Source of the DNA: Aphidius gifuensis
Taxonomy: Eukaryota > Arthropoda > Insecta > Hymenoptera > Braconidae
Assembly: GCF_014905175.1 (NCBI RefSeq)
Contig: NC_057793.1
Span: 11,160,001 to 11,224,000 of the forward strand
Direction of reading: 5' to 3'
DNA length: 64,000 bases
This document shows, piece after piece, positions 44,806-56,749 of this stretch. Made by a program: the position numbers and the translations under genes. The notes under the pieces are model-generated. The model saw nothing but the letters and a program-made list of their open reading frames with translations, was not told the DNA's origin and did no database searches. Position 1 is the stretch's first letter. Each line of letters starts with the position of its first letter.

Positions 44806-45637
44806 GTAAGTTTATTATTATTTACTTTCTTTATTTGTTATTTATCTTTTTAAATAATTTATTTATATTTTATCATTGTTTTAGGATTGTTAAGTTCACT
44901 AGTTGCAATATTCAAAACAATTGTTACAAATTCATTTCTTACTACAACAATTTAATATAAGATCGTCTGGATTTTATAGATGGATTTAAAAAAATTTGAA
45001 AATGATGTTATTAAATCCTTGGCTATAATGATGCCATTGTTACAATATATATGGAAAAAAAAATAAAATTTACATGCATTTTTTTCTCCCTAAACTAACA
45101 TTTCCTGTTGTTTAATTTGAACAAAGTACATAATTTAATCACTCAACAATATAAAGAAAAAAAATTTCTATCCTTTGCAATTTATCATGAAAATATTTCT
45201 CTGTGATTTTTTCAAATTTCCACGAAAACAAATATTTTTCTCTATTATTATTGAAATAAATTTTAATTGTAACAAAGATGAACATGTTAAATTTATTTTC
45301 TTTATAAATATTTAATTAATAATTAATGAATTAACATTTGAGCAAAAAAATGCATTTTTATTATTTTAAATTATTCAACATTATTTATTATTTTAATTAA
45401 TGAAAAAATTTTATACACACAATCAAAAATATATGTATTTTTTTTTTAAAACAATATTTGGATTATTTTAATAATTAACAATCCAAGTGGATAATTGAAC
45501 ATGCAATATGTAATAATAAATATAATCAATTTGAATTTATAATGAAAAATTCTTACATTGTGACTGATTTAACAAAATAATCATCAATAACACAAATTAT
45601 TGCATTTAAATATTAATTATTATAATCAGTTAATTGT
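44806..45637. other. AT-rich stretch, nothing recognised
   Basis: Neither strand shows a protein-like frame longer than about 60 codons with normal composition. Confidence 0.4.
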
Positions 45638-45810
45638 TATGCTAATAGCTGAATTCTTACTGGTGGCATGTTGTGTTTCGTTGTTAATTGCATTACTTTA
45701 ACATTTTTTTTTCTAATATGTCCACATAATTGACAAGTTGAACCTTTACATTCTTCAAAATGAGTAATGAGTAATAAGTCTCTTTGATTATCCACATGAT
45801 GCATTTTTAC
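45638..45810 (-). pseudogene. Cys/His-motif exon fragment
   Basis: A frame reads MHHVDNQRDLLLITHFEECK followed by GSTCQLCGHIRKKNVKVMQ and ends in TAA at 45638. The Cys-X5-Cys-X2-Cys spacing suggests a small zinc-binding module. It may belong with the glutamine-rich piece just upstream on this strand. The family is not recognised. Confidence 0.35.
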
Positions 45811-46029
45811 AGTCAGTCTTCGAAGAACAAATTTTTATATGATTTAATATGATTTTTATTTCAAAATGTATGAATGAAGAATCAATTTTAATTCATATTG
45901 AAATTTTTTTATGGGTTCTGTTGATATCTATTGAACTGGTATACCTGGAATATTCATAATAAAATATAAAAATTATCAAGTATTTCTTTATACTTTAATA
46001 AAAGTAATAATTTACCTGATTGAACAGAA

Positions 46030-46420
46030 GTTTGACTGAAAACAACACGTTGTTGATGATGTTGTTGTTGTACTTGTTGTTGTTGTTGTTGTTGTTGATA
46101 TTGTGGTGGTGATTGTTGATGTTGCAATTGATTTTATACTGTAATTTTCTGCATTCTTTGACCTGGTGCTAATTGTTGTAATCTTTGAATAACAACTTGA
46201 TTTAATTGTTGTTGTACTTGTTGTTGTTGTTGTTGTCGATATTCTGGTGGTGATTGTTGATGTTGCAATTGATTTTATACTGTAATTTTCTGCATTCTTT
46301 GACCTGGTGCTAATTGTTGTAATCTTTGAATAACAACTTGATTTAATTTTCCCATTATAATTTGTGACATTGGAATATCAGTTAATTGTGATCTTGGTAC
46401 AGTAACACAAAAGTTATTAA
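46030..46420 (-). pseudogene. Glutamine-rich gene fragment with an internal tandem duplication
   Basis: The minus strand reads PMSQIIMGKLNQVVIQRLQQ, LAPGQRMQKITV, a stop, then LQHQQSPPQYQQQQQQQ. The block of about 135 bases from LNQVVIQRLQQ to the glutamine run is present twice (about 46062-46200 and 46200-46345), including the same stop codon. The duplication therefore followed inactivation. It resembles Gln-rich transcription coactivators in composition only. Confidence 0.5.
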
Positions 46421-46429
46421 TTTAAAATA

Positions 46430-46560
46430 CCTTATGTCTTTACATGATTCAAAACCTTCAGCATCTTGTGGTGTTACTGATATATCAGATAATGTAAATA
46501 CATCACCACCAGATTTAATTAAATCAACAACAACAACAACAACAACAACTGTACATAACC
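46430..46560 (+). other. Short protein-like remnant ending in an ACA repeat
   Basis: A + frame reads LHDSKPSASCGVTDISDNVN, SPPDLIKS and then eight Thr codons. The repeat-plus-flank aacaacaacaactgtacataaccca occurs again at about 47,226-47,250. No family is recognised. Confidence 0.3.
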
Positions 46561-46960
46561 CAATTTTGGTAATGTCAAAACATCTTCAGATTATGTTGCT
46601 GATGCCAATGCAGCTTGATAAACTTATAGTGAATAATCAATAACTGTTTTAACTTCTTCTTCATATCCAAATAAAAACATCTGTAAATTTTAACAATAAA
46701 AATTAAGCTTTTATTATAAACACAATTTAATTGTAAGCAATAAAAATATATAATTACCAAGTCTGCTTCATAAACAACAAGTGTTTCAAGTGTCATTTTT
46801 ATTTTTAAATTATTTGCTTTTAAATGTTGAAGTACACGATCTGGTGTACCAACAATAATATCTGGTTTTTTAGCTAACAATGGTTTTTTTGTTGGCTCAA
46901 TTCTTCTTGTGGACTAACATCAACAATTTTTACTTCACGACAACATTTAATTGTCAGTTT
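46558..46960 (-). pseudogene. DDX56: N-terminal part of a DDX56-like RNA helicase
   Basis: The first exon (46960-46758) reads LTIKCCREVKIVDVSPQEEL, shifts frame, then AKKPDIIVGTPDRVLQHLKA and LETLVVYEADLV. The DEAD-box Asp-Glu is altered to Tyr-Glu-Ala-Asp. An intron with GT (46757) and AG (46681) follows. The second exon has MFLFGYEEEVKTVI, a stop, then YQAALASA and a decayed tail. The last phrase is where the plus-strand half at 18188 begins, so the two fragments are complementary parts of one gene type. Confidence 0.75.
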
Positions 46961-47742
46961 AATAAATACTTCAAATATTTATTCAATAAAAAAAAATAAA
47001 ATGATTGCTCGTTTAACAATTGCATAGAGCAGTGGAAGTATTCAACAATTTCCAATTGTTGAACATATTTAAATGTTTTCAAAGGTTTTTGTTTATTTTT
47101 ATATTAAAAAAAGTAATAAATATTTCTATCACATTAATTTGGTAATGTAGTAAATGGTTGTTTATTTAATATTCAATAATTATCTTAATTTTATTTGTTA
47201 CTTTTTTTTTTTTATTAAGCAACAACAACAACAACAACTGTACATAACCCAAAAGCACGTGTGTTTTATTTATTTTTTTGATTTTATTTTTTTTTTATTT
47301 GCCGATGATAGCCGAACCGAAAAAATACACAGACACGTGAAACTTTACATTTGTGTACGTGCCTTTAAAACCATTACATGGAAATACGGCCTAAAAAAAT
47401 GAAAACTGTCGCGGCACTCTCCTGCTGGATTCACTATAACATATTTTGGGTGACACAATGAGTTGGACTGCGCTCGATAATTTAATCCAACTTGAAATAT
47501 CTATTTGTTGGCAGTGTTAAATTGAAACGACGAGTACAGGTATATCGATGGATTAAATATGAAGACAGTAAGCTGTATAATTATTACATAATTAAACATT
47601 ATATTATTATAGTTTTATGTTCAGTAATTATTATTTTTGATGTGTAAACATCTTCAGGCGCGGGTTGGGTTAGAGTAAAAGGAAAAAACATAGAGTTTAG
47701 ACGTCAGATCCGGTAACGGATCTGGGCAGGAATCCATTTTCT
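46961..47742. other. Non-coding stretch
   Basis: An ACA repeat and cgtgtgttttatttattttt-like T-rich sequence lie at 47,220-47,310. No gene is supported. Confidence 0.4.
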
Positions 47743-48001
47743 GTTTGCGTTTTTACATGGCTGCCATAATTCTAAACATGGCTGCCGTAATTTTAAACAT
47801 GGCGCCTCCATGATCCAAGCTTTGAACACTAGATACACTACACACACATTACACACAACTACATTTTTCAGTGATATTTTGGCAATATATAGTAATTTCG
47901 AGTGATTTAAACGCGCGTGTGAATTAAACATTGTCGAGCGGGTGGATTAAATCACGGAGGCGCCATGTTTAGAATTATGGCAGCCATGTAAAAACGCAAA
48001 C
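47743..48001. repeat. 259-bp palindromic MITE
   Basis: The arm gtttgcgtttttacatggct at 47743 is matched by its inverse ending at 48001. The phrase catggctgccataattctaa is mirrored near 47,960 and partly repeated within the left arm. An open frame across it on the minus strand is incidental. Confidence 0.75.
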
Positions 48002-48530
48002 TTTTGCGTGTCGTGAGTTCGCACCCTCAGTCTACATTGCGCCTTGCAGCGCCATGGTAATCGGTCGGTAACCGTTACCATCAACCGTTCTGTAGTATAG
48101 ATGAATTTAAATGCGCGTATTTATATATTTAATTTATTTATTATTATATATATATATGCGCCGTTGTATATATTAATATACAAGTATTTTATTTGTATTT
48201 ATTAGTTATACTTGCATTTGTTAGGCGAAGTAAAGTTCATATTGTACATATATATACATGCATATGCAAGTATTTTTCATTTACAAGATTAATATACCTA
48301 TTATTATTGTTTATATAAAATAATATTTCCTAAATACAAAACATAATATTGAATTATTATACAATAATAATTTATTTATAATATTGACTAATTTTATGTT
48401 TTAAAAAAAGGAAAATAGACATTGATGACTGATGTGTTAGTTTGAAAGAGAAAATTATTATTGTAATTGTACAGAAGAATTTCAGAAGATATTATCATAA
48501 CCGAGACAACATGTTTTTTTATTCGGTTTT
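48002..48530. other. AT-rich spacer
   Basis: A GC-richer patch at 48,000-48,090 continues the flank of the palindrome. Nothing else is recognised. Confidence 0.35.
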
Positions 48531-49846
48531 TATAGAAAATTTTCTCACGATTACGGGAAAAATACGGAAAAAATTCCTACGAATGCGCAGTGGTTAAAAA
48601 TGGAGTTGAAATATGGAAAAAACGGCTATTTTCGGTTATAAATCGTGTAGTTATTGAAATAACGATTAATTCTCGAATTTAATAATGGCCATCAATGAAT
48701 CTCGTCAAGTAAAAAAAAAAGTCAACATAAAAAAATTCGATATCGCGAATAGTTTTCGAGTTATAATAACTTATATATTTCGATATATTAAGTTTTTTTG
48801 TTTAATATTAATAAAGGCAATCGATAAAACTCGCCAAGCTAAAAAAAAAGCCCAATAAAAATTTTTATATCTCGAATAGTTATCAAATTATCGATATTTT
48901 TTTTAAAATGTATACAATTTTTTTTTCTCAAAAAAAAAAGTCGAAATTTTTGTTTTTTTTTTCAAAAAAACTGCTAATTATTGTTTGTCGCGTATTGTTA
49001 AGCACGAATATATATTTTTTTTTCGAAAATAATGAATATATCCAAGTTTTTTTTACTTGGTCGCTAGGTTTTTTACTTAGCTATATTTTTTACTTAGCTA
49101 TTTTTTTTACTTAGCTATATTTTTTACTTAGCTATATTTATAGCCAAACACACAATATCTACATAATTTTACTTAGCTATATTTTTCCTTAGCTATATTT
49201 TTTACTTAGCTATATATTTTTTACTTAGCTATATTTTTTACTTAGCTATATTTTTTGCTTAGCTATTTTTTTTACTTAGCTATATTTTTTACTTAGCTAT
49301 ATTTATAGCCAAACACACAATACCTACATAATTTTACCAGCTATATCTTTTACTTAGCTATATTTTTTACTTAGCTATTTTTTTTACTTAGCTATATATT
49401 TATAGCCAAACACACAATATCTACATAATTTTACCAGCTATATTTCCAACTTAGCTATATTTTTAACTTAGCTATATTTTTTACTTAGGTATATATTTTT
49501 TACTTAGCTATATTTTTTACTTAGCTTTATTTTTTTACTTAGCTCTATTATATTATCAATTATGAAAAAAATTATCATTAACATTAGAAAGATATCGATA
49601 ATTCGGAAACTATTCGCGCGATCAAAAAATTTTAAAAAATATTATAACTTGAAAACTATTCGAGATATTGAAATTTTTTTAAAAACATTTTCTTCTCCCC
49701 GACGATCTCTATTGATTGCCATTATTAAATTTGAGAATAATTCGTTATTTCAATAACTATACGACATATAACCGATAAATAGCCGTTTTTTTCATATTTC
49801 AATTTCATTTTTAACCACTTTGCGCATTCGTAAGAATTTTTCGTAG
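48531..49846. mobile_element. Second copy of the 5.07 kb MITE family, diverged
   Basis: The left arm has cacgattacgggaaaaatac, then ggctattttcggttataaat, and the inverse lies at 49,670-49,846. The same phrases occur at 5,450-5,560 and near 5,930. The outermost ends of the 5.07 kb copy are not seen here, so the copy is truncated or rearranged. A minisatellite fills its centre. Confidence 0.65.
49049..49555. repeat. Minisatellite, ~17-bp unit TTTTTACTTAGCTATAT
   Basis: Over twenty copies of acttagctat with T-rich spacers are present, interrupted three times by a longer unit containing tagccaaacacacaatatct. Higher-order organisation of short and long units is visible. Confidence 0.85.
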
Positions 49847-49849
49847 AAA

Positions 49850-50757
49850 CACGCCGAAGATGTTTACACATAATAAACCCGCGAGTCTAGATGGCTCACA
49901 AAATTTTTTTTTTTTAGGTTAAAAGTGATGTTTTGACAAGTGAGTGCCAAAATCTCACGTGGTTGAGAGGCGAGCGATGATTTTCGCGACTTCCGTAATA
50001 TTCTTATTTAGACGAATATTCAAAAAATCTTACGACACACAATATATCAACAATAACCAATAAATTTATAAATTAAATGTTTAGTCATAAAAACATATAA
50101 CATAGGTTCATAGATTAATACTAAATGATGTTCCACTAATGGAAGCATATAAAAATACAATATTTTATAACATATATTTATTTGAAAATAAAATTGTAAT
50201 GAATATTTTTGCTGGAACTGGTAAGTTGTATGTAAAAAAAAAAAATAAATGAATATTAAAAGAACTTGTCATTATTAATTCTATAAGCATCAACAGAAAT
50301 ACTGTTAACTTTTTGTGGTCAAAATGAAGATACATGAGCAATTGATTTAGTGTCAGATAATAAGCTAATCGGTTTACCAATAAATTTATCTTGACGATGT
50401 GTTTATGTGTATGGTGGTTGTTTCGTCTTCATTTCTAATCTGTAAATATGCCATTTTGTTATTAATAAATAACTTGTTAAACTAAATTATAATGCATTTT
50501 TTAAATTTAGTTTCAGTGTTAATAGTGATGGACTGTCACCATTAGATATTGTCCGAAGGAAAAAAATTTTTTTTTTTGTAAATTTAAATGAGTCAAAAAA
50601 AAAAAACAATTTATTTCAAAATTTTTCTTCGAGAAACGTCAACCGCGACCTCTAGAAATCATTTTAAAATTTTGAAAAAATTCACAAAATCTCATCTTTT
50701 CATAGAAAACATGAATTTTAGTGGAAGAACGCGAAAAAAAAAATTCGTTTTCTTTGG
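49850..50757. other. Non-coding stretch
   Basis: No protein-like frame is supported. A patch at 49,940-50,000 (ctcacgtggttgagaggcga) is GC-richer and unexplained. Confidence 0.35.
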
Positions 50758-51557
50758 ACCACCCTAATATATATCTTAGACCTGTCCAAAAAAAAAGAAT
50801 TTTTTTTTTTTGTACCCTCCTGAGGTCTAAATTTGTTTTTTATGATGACACAAACAAAAAAATAAAAAAATTTTTTTTAAGGATTTTTTTTGAGCCTGCT
50901 CATCGGGTTTTTGTATTTCCCATTTGATTAGCACGCGCGCGTATGGCTGTATATCTTTGACTTTGCATAACTCAGTCAGTTTTAATCCTAGAGAGTTGAT
51001 ATTAGTCTCATTTTTTAGCTCATAAAAATACCTTCAAATTGTCACTAAACATTTTTTTTGTACTGTTAATAGCTTTGTTTCAAGAAAACCTCAAAAATCA
51101 TGACTTTGCAGGTATATGCAATTTAACTTGTAAACGTATTTTATTATTATTATTAGTAGGATAAGTATTATTATTCGAAAGTATAAAATTGTTGAGCTTG
51201 ATAGAGAAAAACATTTTCATGTTAAGTAAAATATGTTTAGTAGTTAAATTGCAAATCATGATTTTCAAGCTTTTTTTGAGACGAAAAAACAAAAAACAGT
51301 ACAAAAAAAATATACAATAACAATTTGAAGGTATTTTCATAAGCTACAAAATGAGACTAATATCAACTTTCTAGGATTAAAACTGACTGAGTTATGCAAA
51401 GTCAAAGGCATACAGCCATACGCGCGCGTGTTAGAAATGGGATACAAAAACCGATGAGCAGAAACTCAAAAATCTAAAAAAATTATTTTGTTTGTGTCAT
51501 CATAAAGCCTCAGAAACAAAATTCTTTTTTTATGGACAGGTCTAATATACCTATTTG
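50758..51557. repeat. 800-bp palindromic MITE
   Basis: Long arms are inverted copies: cttagacctgtcc near 50,776 with ggacaggtctaatat near 51,537, and ttgcataactcagtcagttt with its inverse near 51,380. The arms meet around 51,060-51,300 after gacaatttgaaggtattttc. It has no coding content. Confidence 0.75.
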
Positions 51558-52159
51558 GACAGACATAATCAAAATTTTTTTGAAGTTTACTTTTCGTTTT
51601 TTTTTTTGTAAACTTTTTTAAATAATAAATTAAACATAACATTTTATTTTTTTGTTTCAATTAAACTATTAAACACATCCTTTTTACCTTGAAAAATCTA
51701 AAAATGACATTGTATACAAATTCTATAACAGGAATAACTGAAATTTATTTACAATTTACTTTTTTTTGTAAATAGACAATGAAATTTTTTTTGAAGTGAA
51801 ACTTCTTTAGAATGGGCAGTAAAAAAAAAAAACAAAAGATGGATGCAACGAAAGTAACGGTATGAAGGTAAGTAATTTTAAATTATTTTTTATCTTGTTT
51901 TATTTATTTATTCCCTTGACAACGATACAAAAAAATTTGTTTAAAATTTTAGTTTCATGAAAGATTCTAGACACAAAGGTAAATATTAAGGTTAAAACTT
52001 TTATTATATACAATATATAATTTATTATGTTATTTTCGATCAAATAATGAGTATTCGAAATTAATCTGTTAAATAAACAAATAGTACACAAGATAATAGT
52101 TATTCAAGTGCTTGACATAATACGACAGCAACATCATAGTCACAATACCAAACAACAAT

Positions 52160-52338
52160 AAATAATATGTGGATGGAATGTGGTACCACGTGAACGTAAA
52201 GATAGTAAAGATGGTATTTTAGATTGTATAGGATTTCAAGAGACAATTAATGACATTAAAATATTATTAGAAACATATGATAAATGTACTGGTAATCCTA
52301 AATCAGTAAAATTTAAACATTTGACATTAAATTTTTAG
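52160..52338 (+). pseudogene. Truncated exon fragment, unrecognised
   Basis: An open run of about 58 codons reads CGWNVVPRERKDSKDGILDC and GFQETINDIKILLETYDKCT. Its stop falls exactly at the left edge of the MITE at 52338. Its codons look coding, but no family is recognised. Confidence 0.35.
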
Positions 52339-53008
52339 TGTTCCGTAGGACACTTATGTTTTCGCTTTTCTCTGACTTTTTGTTATTTTGAGATAAAACG
52401 AGAAGTCCTGAATCGAATTGGCTTGTGAGATGCTCATTTTCTTTATTTTTTTTGGCCAAAAGCAATGGTCATTTATTTCCAATTTTGGGGCCTTATTGGA
52501 TTTAATATGCCCATTCTGGGCATAGCTCAATTCTAAATATTGACGGATCAATTCCGGTAATGTTTTAATCGACGACGCTTCATCTGTAGGCTCTACGATA
52601 TTTTTTTTTAATTTTTCGGTCGTTTATTTTTTTTTTTATTCAACGATATGTAGTGTCACAAATTGTTTTTTCGCGATATTTTTTGAACCGCTGAACCGAA
52701 TTAGTCGATGTTAAAACAAATTAAGGTGTTTTTTTTTTCCAAAAACAGATATGATATTTTTTTTACTTTTTGGGCCTTATTAGATTCAATATGCCCATTT
52801 TCGGACATGGCCCAATTCCAAATATTGACCGATCAATTCCGGCAATGTTTTAATCGACGACGCTTCATCTGTAGACTCTACGATATTTTTTTCAAATTTT
52901 TCGGTCGTTTATTTTTTTTTTTATTCAACGATATGTAGTGTCACAAATTGTTTTTTTACAATATTTTTGTAAACAGCAAGAAAAAAAATAAAAAATCCTA
53001 CGGAACAC
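52338..53008. mobile_element. MITE with GTGTTCCGTAGGA ends and TTA duplication
   Basis: Thirteen-base inverted ends (GTGTTCCGTAGGA) are flanked by TTA at 52335-52337 and 53009-53011, as in PIF/Harbinger elements. Inside, a block of about 285 bases (with aatatgcccatt and atcgacgacgcttcatctgt) is present twice, near 52,490-52,680 and 52,775-52,960. Confidence 0.75.
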
Positions 53009-53926
53009 TTAGGGTGCACCTTGGAGAACTTGACTATCTTTTTTTTAACATAAAATAGTTCGTTTTGTTTTTTTTTTTTTTTACGGAGGCTAGGAGCCAT
53101 AGGCTCAGCCGTAGTCTTGAATTCATCAATTTAAGAACTAAGTAACCGAGAGACTTCGTACTAGGCTCAAAAGAAGCGCATTAAAAAACTCTATCGCCCG
53201 CGTAATAGGTTTTTGTGCTCTATTGATAATAGTTTTTAATCGAAAAACTAAAATGTAAATTTTGAAAAAATTTTTTTTCTTACTTAAAAATTTGTGGTGT
53301 CTAAACTTTCCATCAGAGAGTATTTATCACCGAAGGTTTTATGTTCGTGAATCTTTTCTGTTTTATATTTCATTATACTTAAATTATTATTTATGTAACT
53401 TAAAATAGTACATACGTTTTCATGTGAAAATTTTACAAGTTATAAAAACGGCGCCATAAATAACTCGACGCAAAACTCATAGTAGAGACTTCGTATTAGG
53501 CTCAATTTATGTGTCTCAAACAACTCTATCGCCCGCTTTGCAAAATTTTTTTTCCATTTACAATAGTTTTTGAAAAAAAAAGAAAATAACTATAAAATTA
53601 AAAAAAAAAAATTCTGATATTTAATTTTTTTTCTCGAAAACCGTTATTGAGAGAGAAAAAAAACCCTAATGCCGTCACTACACTGAGAAAAAAAATGTCT
53701 GCATTTAAGAGAAAAATTGCTTGAATATAGCAAAATTTTGCTTGAAAGTTTTAGGCTTTGATTTAAAAAAAAAATGTATTAATTTGAACAAAATATTTTT
53801 TAATTAAAGCAATTTATTTGCTTTAATTCAAGACAGTTTTTTTTTTATTTAAGAGAAAAGAGAATTAATTTAAGAGAAACTTTGCTAAAAAAGAAGCAAA
53901 AATAACCTTTAAATCAAGCGAATAAG

Positions 53927-54470
53927 CGGTCTCGTTAAGACAAAAGTTGCTAAAATTAAATGACATTTGATTTTATTTAATGGGTAAATCGTTTAATTTA
54001 AGGATAATATTGATTGAATTAATAGAAAATTGTTTTTATACAAATGGTAAATGAATTAATTTAAAAAAATTATAAATCAATTCAAGACAAAAAGCGATCT
54101 AGTTAAGACACAAGTTGCTAAAATTGAGCGACATTTCATTTAATTTAATGGGTAAGTCGTTTAATTTGAGGATAATATTGATTAAGTTAATAGAAAATAA
54201 ATTAATTTAAAAAAATTATGAATCAATTTAAAACAAAAAGCGATCTAGTTAAGACACAAGTTGCTAAAATTAAGCAACATTTGATTTAATTCAATGGTCA
54301 AGTCGTTGAACTAGAGGAAATTATCGATTAATTTAAAAAAATTCTGAATCAATTTAAAGCAGAAAAGCGATCTAATCAAGACAGAAGTTGCTAAAATTGA
54401 GCGACATTTCATTCAATTTAATGGTTAAGTCGTTTAATTTAAGCAAGTTATAGATTAAATTAATAGAAAA
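53927..54470. repeat. Four tandem units of ~130-165 bp
   Basis: The phrase gttaagacacaagttgctaa recurs near 53,933, 54,098, 54,247 and, changed, 54,374. Each is followed by gcgacatttcatttaattta and aagtcgtttaattt. The preceding stretch from about 53,682 starts with cactgagaaaaaaaatgtct, a typical MITE end. Confidence 0.7.
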
Positions 54471-54582
54471 TTTTTTTTATTTTTGATTAAAAGAAATGAA
54501 AAAAAAAAAAAAATTATTTTTTTCAGGACTTATTTTATTTTACACTTGAAGATTTAATTGTTTTTTTTTTTTTTTTTTTTTT

Positions 54583-54680
54583 GTCCTAGCCGAGCCTCGA
54601 ACCTCTGCCTAATCTAAACCTATCTAAACCTATACTTTTAAAAGCCAGTGCGTTACCTCCTGAACCATCGCGCGTTAACG
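54583..54680 (-). other. tRNA-like sequence with pol III box candidates
   Basis: On the minus strand, cgatggttcaggaggtaacg resembles an A box and agaggttcgaggctcggc a B box, about 60 bases apart. The anticodon stem does not pair well and the spacer holds a small duplication (taggtttagat), so this is not called a functional tRNA. It could be the head of a SINE. Confidence 0.3.
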
Positions 54681-55384
54681 TATCAGAGACAAAATTATGA
54701 GGCCCTTGAATCAAAAGTTTCATCACATCCCGATAGGCTGGTTGGTTTTATTTTTTTTTACATGTAATTGTTTAAATTTTTATTAATACATCTTTCTGTC
54801 ACTTCATTTAACTAGCTTAAAGAAAAACAAAAAAAATATCTATCTAACTATAGGCACTTAGTTATTTTATTTTAGATGTCTTCTCGAAATAATTAGAAAT
54901 AAATATTCAACTGATTTTGAGAAAGAAAAAATTTTTACAATATATGTATAAAATATATTAATGCAACGAGAGATCTTTCAATTACTATTTATTAGAATTA
55001 CTAAAGAAGTTTCACTTCCCTGTGCGTACAATAACACACATCTTTTTTTTTTTATAAACATTAGTCAGTTAAACGTTTCAGCTGCATATATATTACTTTT
55101 TAATTATATTATGGTTTAATAATATTTATCTTTTCTGAATAATTTGTAGTTATCCTAATCATATCAAGTCGTGAGATTTTTTTTATGAGACACGGATTTT
55201 GACATTTATTTTTATAATTCATCTAAAAATATATCTTTTTAGCTGTACATATATAACTGAGTATTTGTTAATATATTTCAATTAAATATTATATATTTTA
55301 TTTTTGTAATTCTAACTATGAAGTTCAAAAATTAAAGATATAGATATAATCAAGATACAAAAAGACCTGGTAACGCTTGTTGGG

Positions 55385-55441
55385 GCGTGTTGCCCGCGTT
55401 ACCCGTTGAAAATTAAAAATTTTCAATACTCCGGCTAGAGC
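55385..55441. repeat. Dispersed palindromic repeat shared with 19.64 kb
   Basis: gttgaaaattaaaaattttc followed by aatactccggc matches the copy at 19636-19679. The self-complementary core ttgaaaatt/aattttcaa could form a hairpin. Confidence 0.55.
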
Positions 55442-55892
55442 CATGGTTATCGTAATTTTTCAGATATAATAAAATTATGGTTTTTAAATAATTTTATGGT
55501 TTATTGATAATGAAATTATTCAAAGATAAATTTTTATGTTTATTTTTTTTTTTTCTCAAAAAATATTGAAGATAGCAGAAAAAACCCACAATGCGGGCGA
55601 TAGAGTTTTTTGAGACGCAAAATGAGAGCCGATTACGAAGTTTTTAATCCAATTCTACGTTGAGTTATTTATTGCCTAATTTTTCAAAATTGTTAAAAAA
55701 TTGATTAAAAATGCTATAACTTTCAGGATACTGAAGATAGAAACATTGTATTAGGCTCAATTGAAAGTTATGACTGCTGGCGAATGGCTAAGGAATCGGT
55801 GTGTTTTACCTGTTAATTTCTGAGCAATTAATGTAGCCAAAGAAATTAACAGGTCAGTCACATATTTTTTTCAGCCATTGGTCGTATATATA

Positions 55893-56749
55893 CAGAGTGT
55901 CCCGTATTAATTTATCAATGGATTTTTTTCGAAAAATATGGCTTAAATTGTAAAATGTTTCAAGTAATAGTTGTAGGGTTTGGAGGAGGACGAAGAAAAA
56001 AAAAAAAAAAAATTCGAAAAATCTAAAAGTTTCCGGTATAAACAGAGTTTTTTTTAAATGCATCATGCATTTTTTTTTTACACCAAAACCTTTTCTACAT
56101 CAAAACTAACACTTTTTATTTGAAAAATTTTTCGATAAAATCACTTTTTTCCCGTGCCGATTTTATCTGTTTATGCATTTTCCTAAAAAAATATGGCTTC
56201 AATTAAAAAATGATATTTAGAAAAGTTGTAGCGCTCAAAAAGACAAAAACGAAAAAAAAAAAAAATTATGAAAAAATATCAAAATGGCGGAGTTAGAAGC
56301 ATAAACAAAGTTTTGAAAAAAAAATCGATTTTTCCGGAAAAATTTATTCAGAAAAAGTGTTAGGTTTGATGTGAACAATTTTTTAATAAAAAAAAATTAC
56401 ACCTAACCTCGAAAAAAAAAATGTTCATACCGGAAACTCTGCCATTTTTAAATTAAAATTTTTTTTTTTTTTTTTTTGTTTTTGTATTTTTGAGCGCTAC
56501 AACTTTTCTAAATAACTTTTTTTAATTGAAGCCATATTTTTTTCAGGAAAATCCATAAAAAAAAAATGCAGTATCCATTTTTAAAAACTATGTTTATACC
56601 GGAAACTCCGCCATTTTGGATTTGTCGATTTTTTTTTTTTTCTTTTCTTAGTCCCCCTCCAAACCCTACAACTTTTACTTGGAACATTTTACAATTTGAG
56701 CTTTTTTTTTCGAAAAAAATCCATTAATAAATTAAAATGGGATACTCTG
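55893..56749. mobile_element. Tc1/mariner-type MITE, CAGAGTRTCCC ends
   Basis: The inverted ends CAGAGTGTCCC and CAGAGTATCCC (reverse-complemented) are flanked by TA at 55891-55892 and 56750-56751. The arms mirror each other over several hundred bases (tgtagggtttggagg / cctccaaaccctaca). It encodes nothing. Confidence 0.82.

Larger units (their letters stand above)
51791..55044. mobile_element. Possible second GAAGTGAAACTTCTTT-ended element
   Basis: GAAGTGAAACTTCTTTA begins at about 51791 after a run of T. Its inverse is at 54,999-55,018, followed by ccctgtgcgtacaataacac and a long run of T. Inner ends, outer tail and T-run context copy the element that split the Helentron gene. If they are one element it is 3.25 kb, but its right half overlaps the foldback at 53081-57926, so the two ends may belong to different insertions. 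Confidence 0.35.

Noticed and set aside
47704..47931. 75-codon frame with CLKLRQPCLELWQPC repeats
   Set aside because: The apparent peptide repeat comes from the catggctgcc repeats in a palindromic MITE.
49049..49555. CRISPR-like array of short repeats
   Set aside because: Units are contiguous without unique spacers and the genome is eukaryotic; it is a minisatellite.
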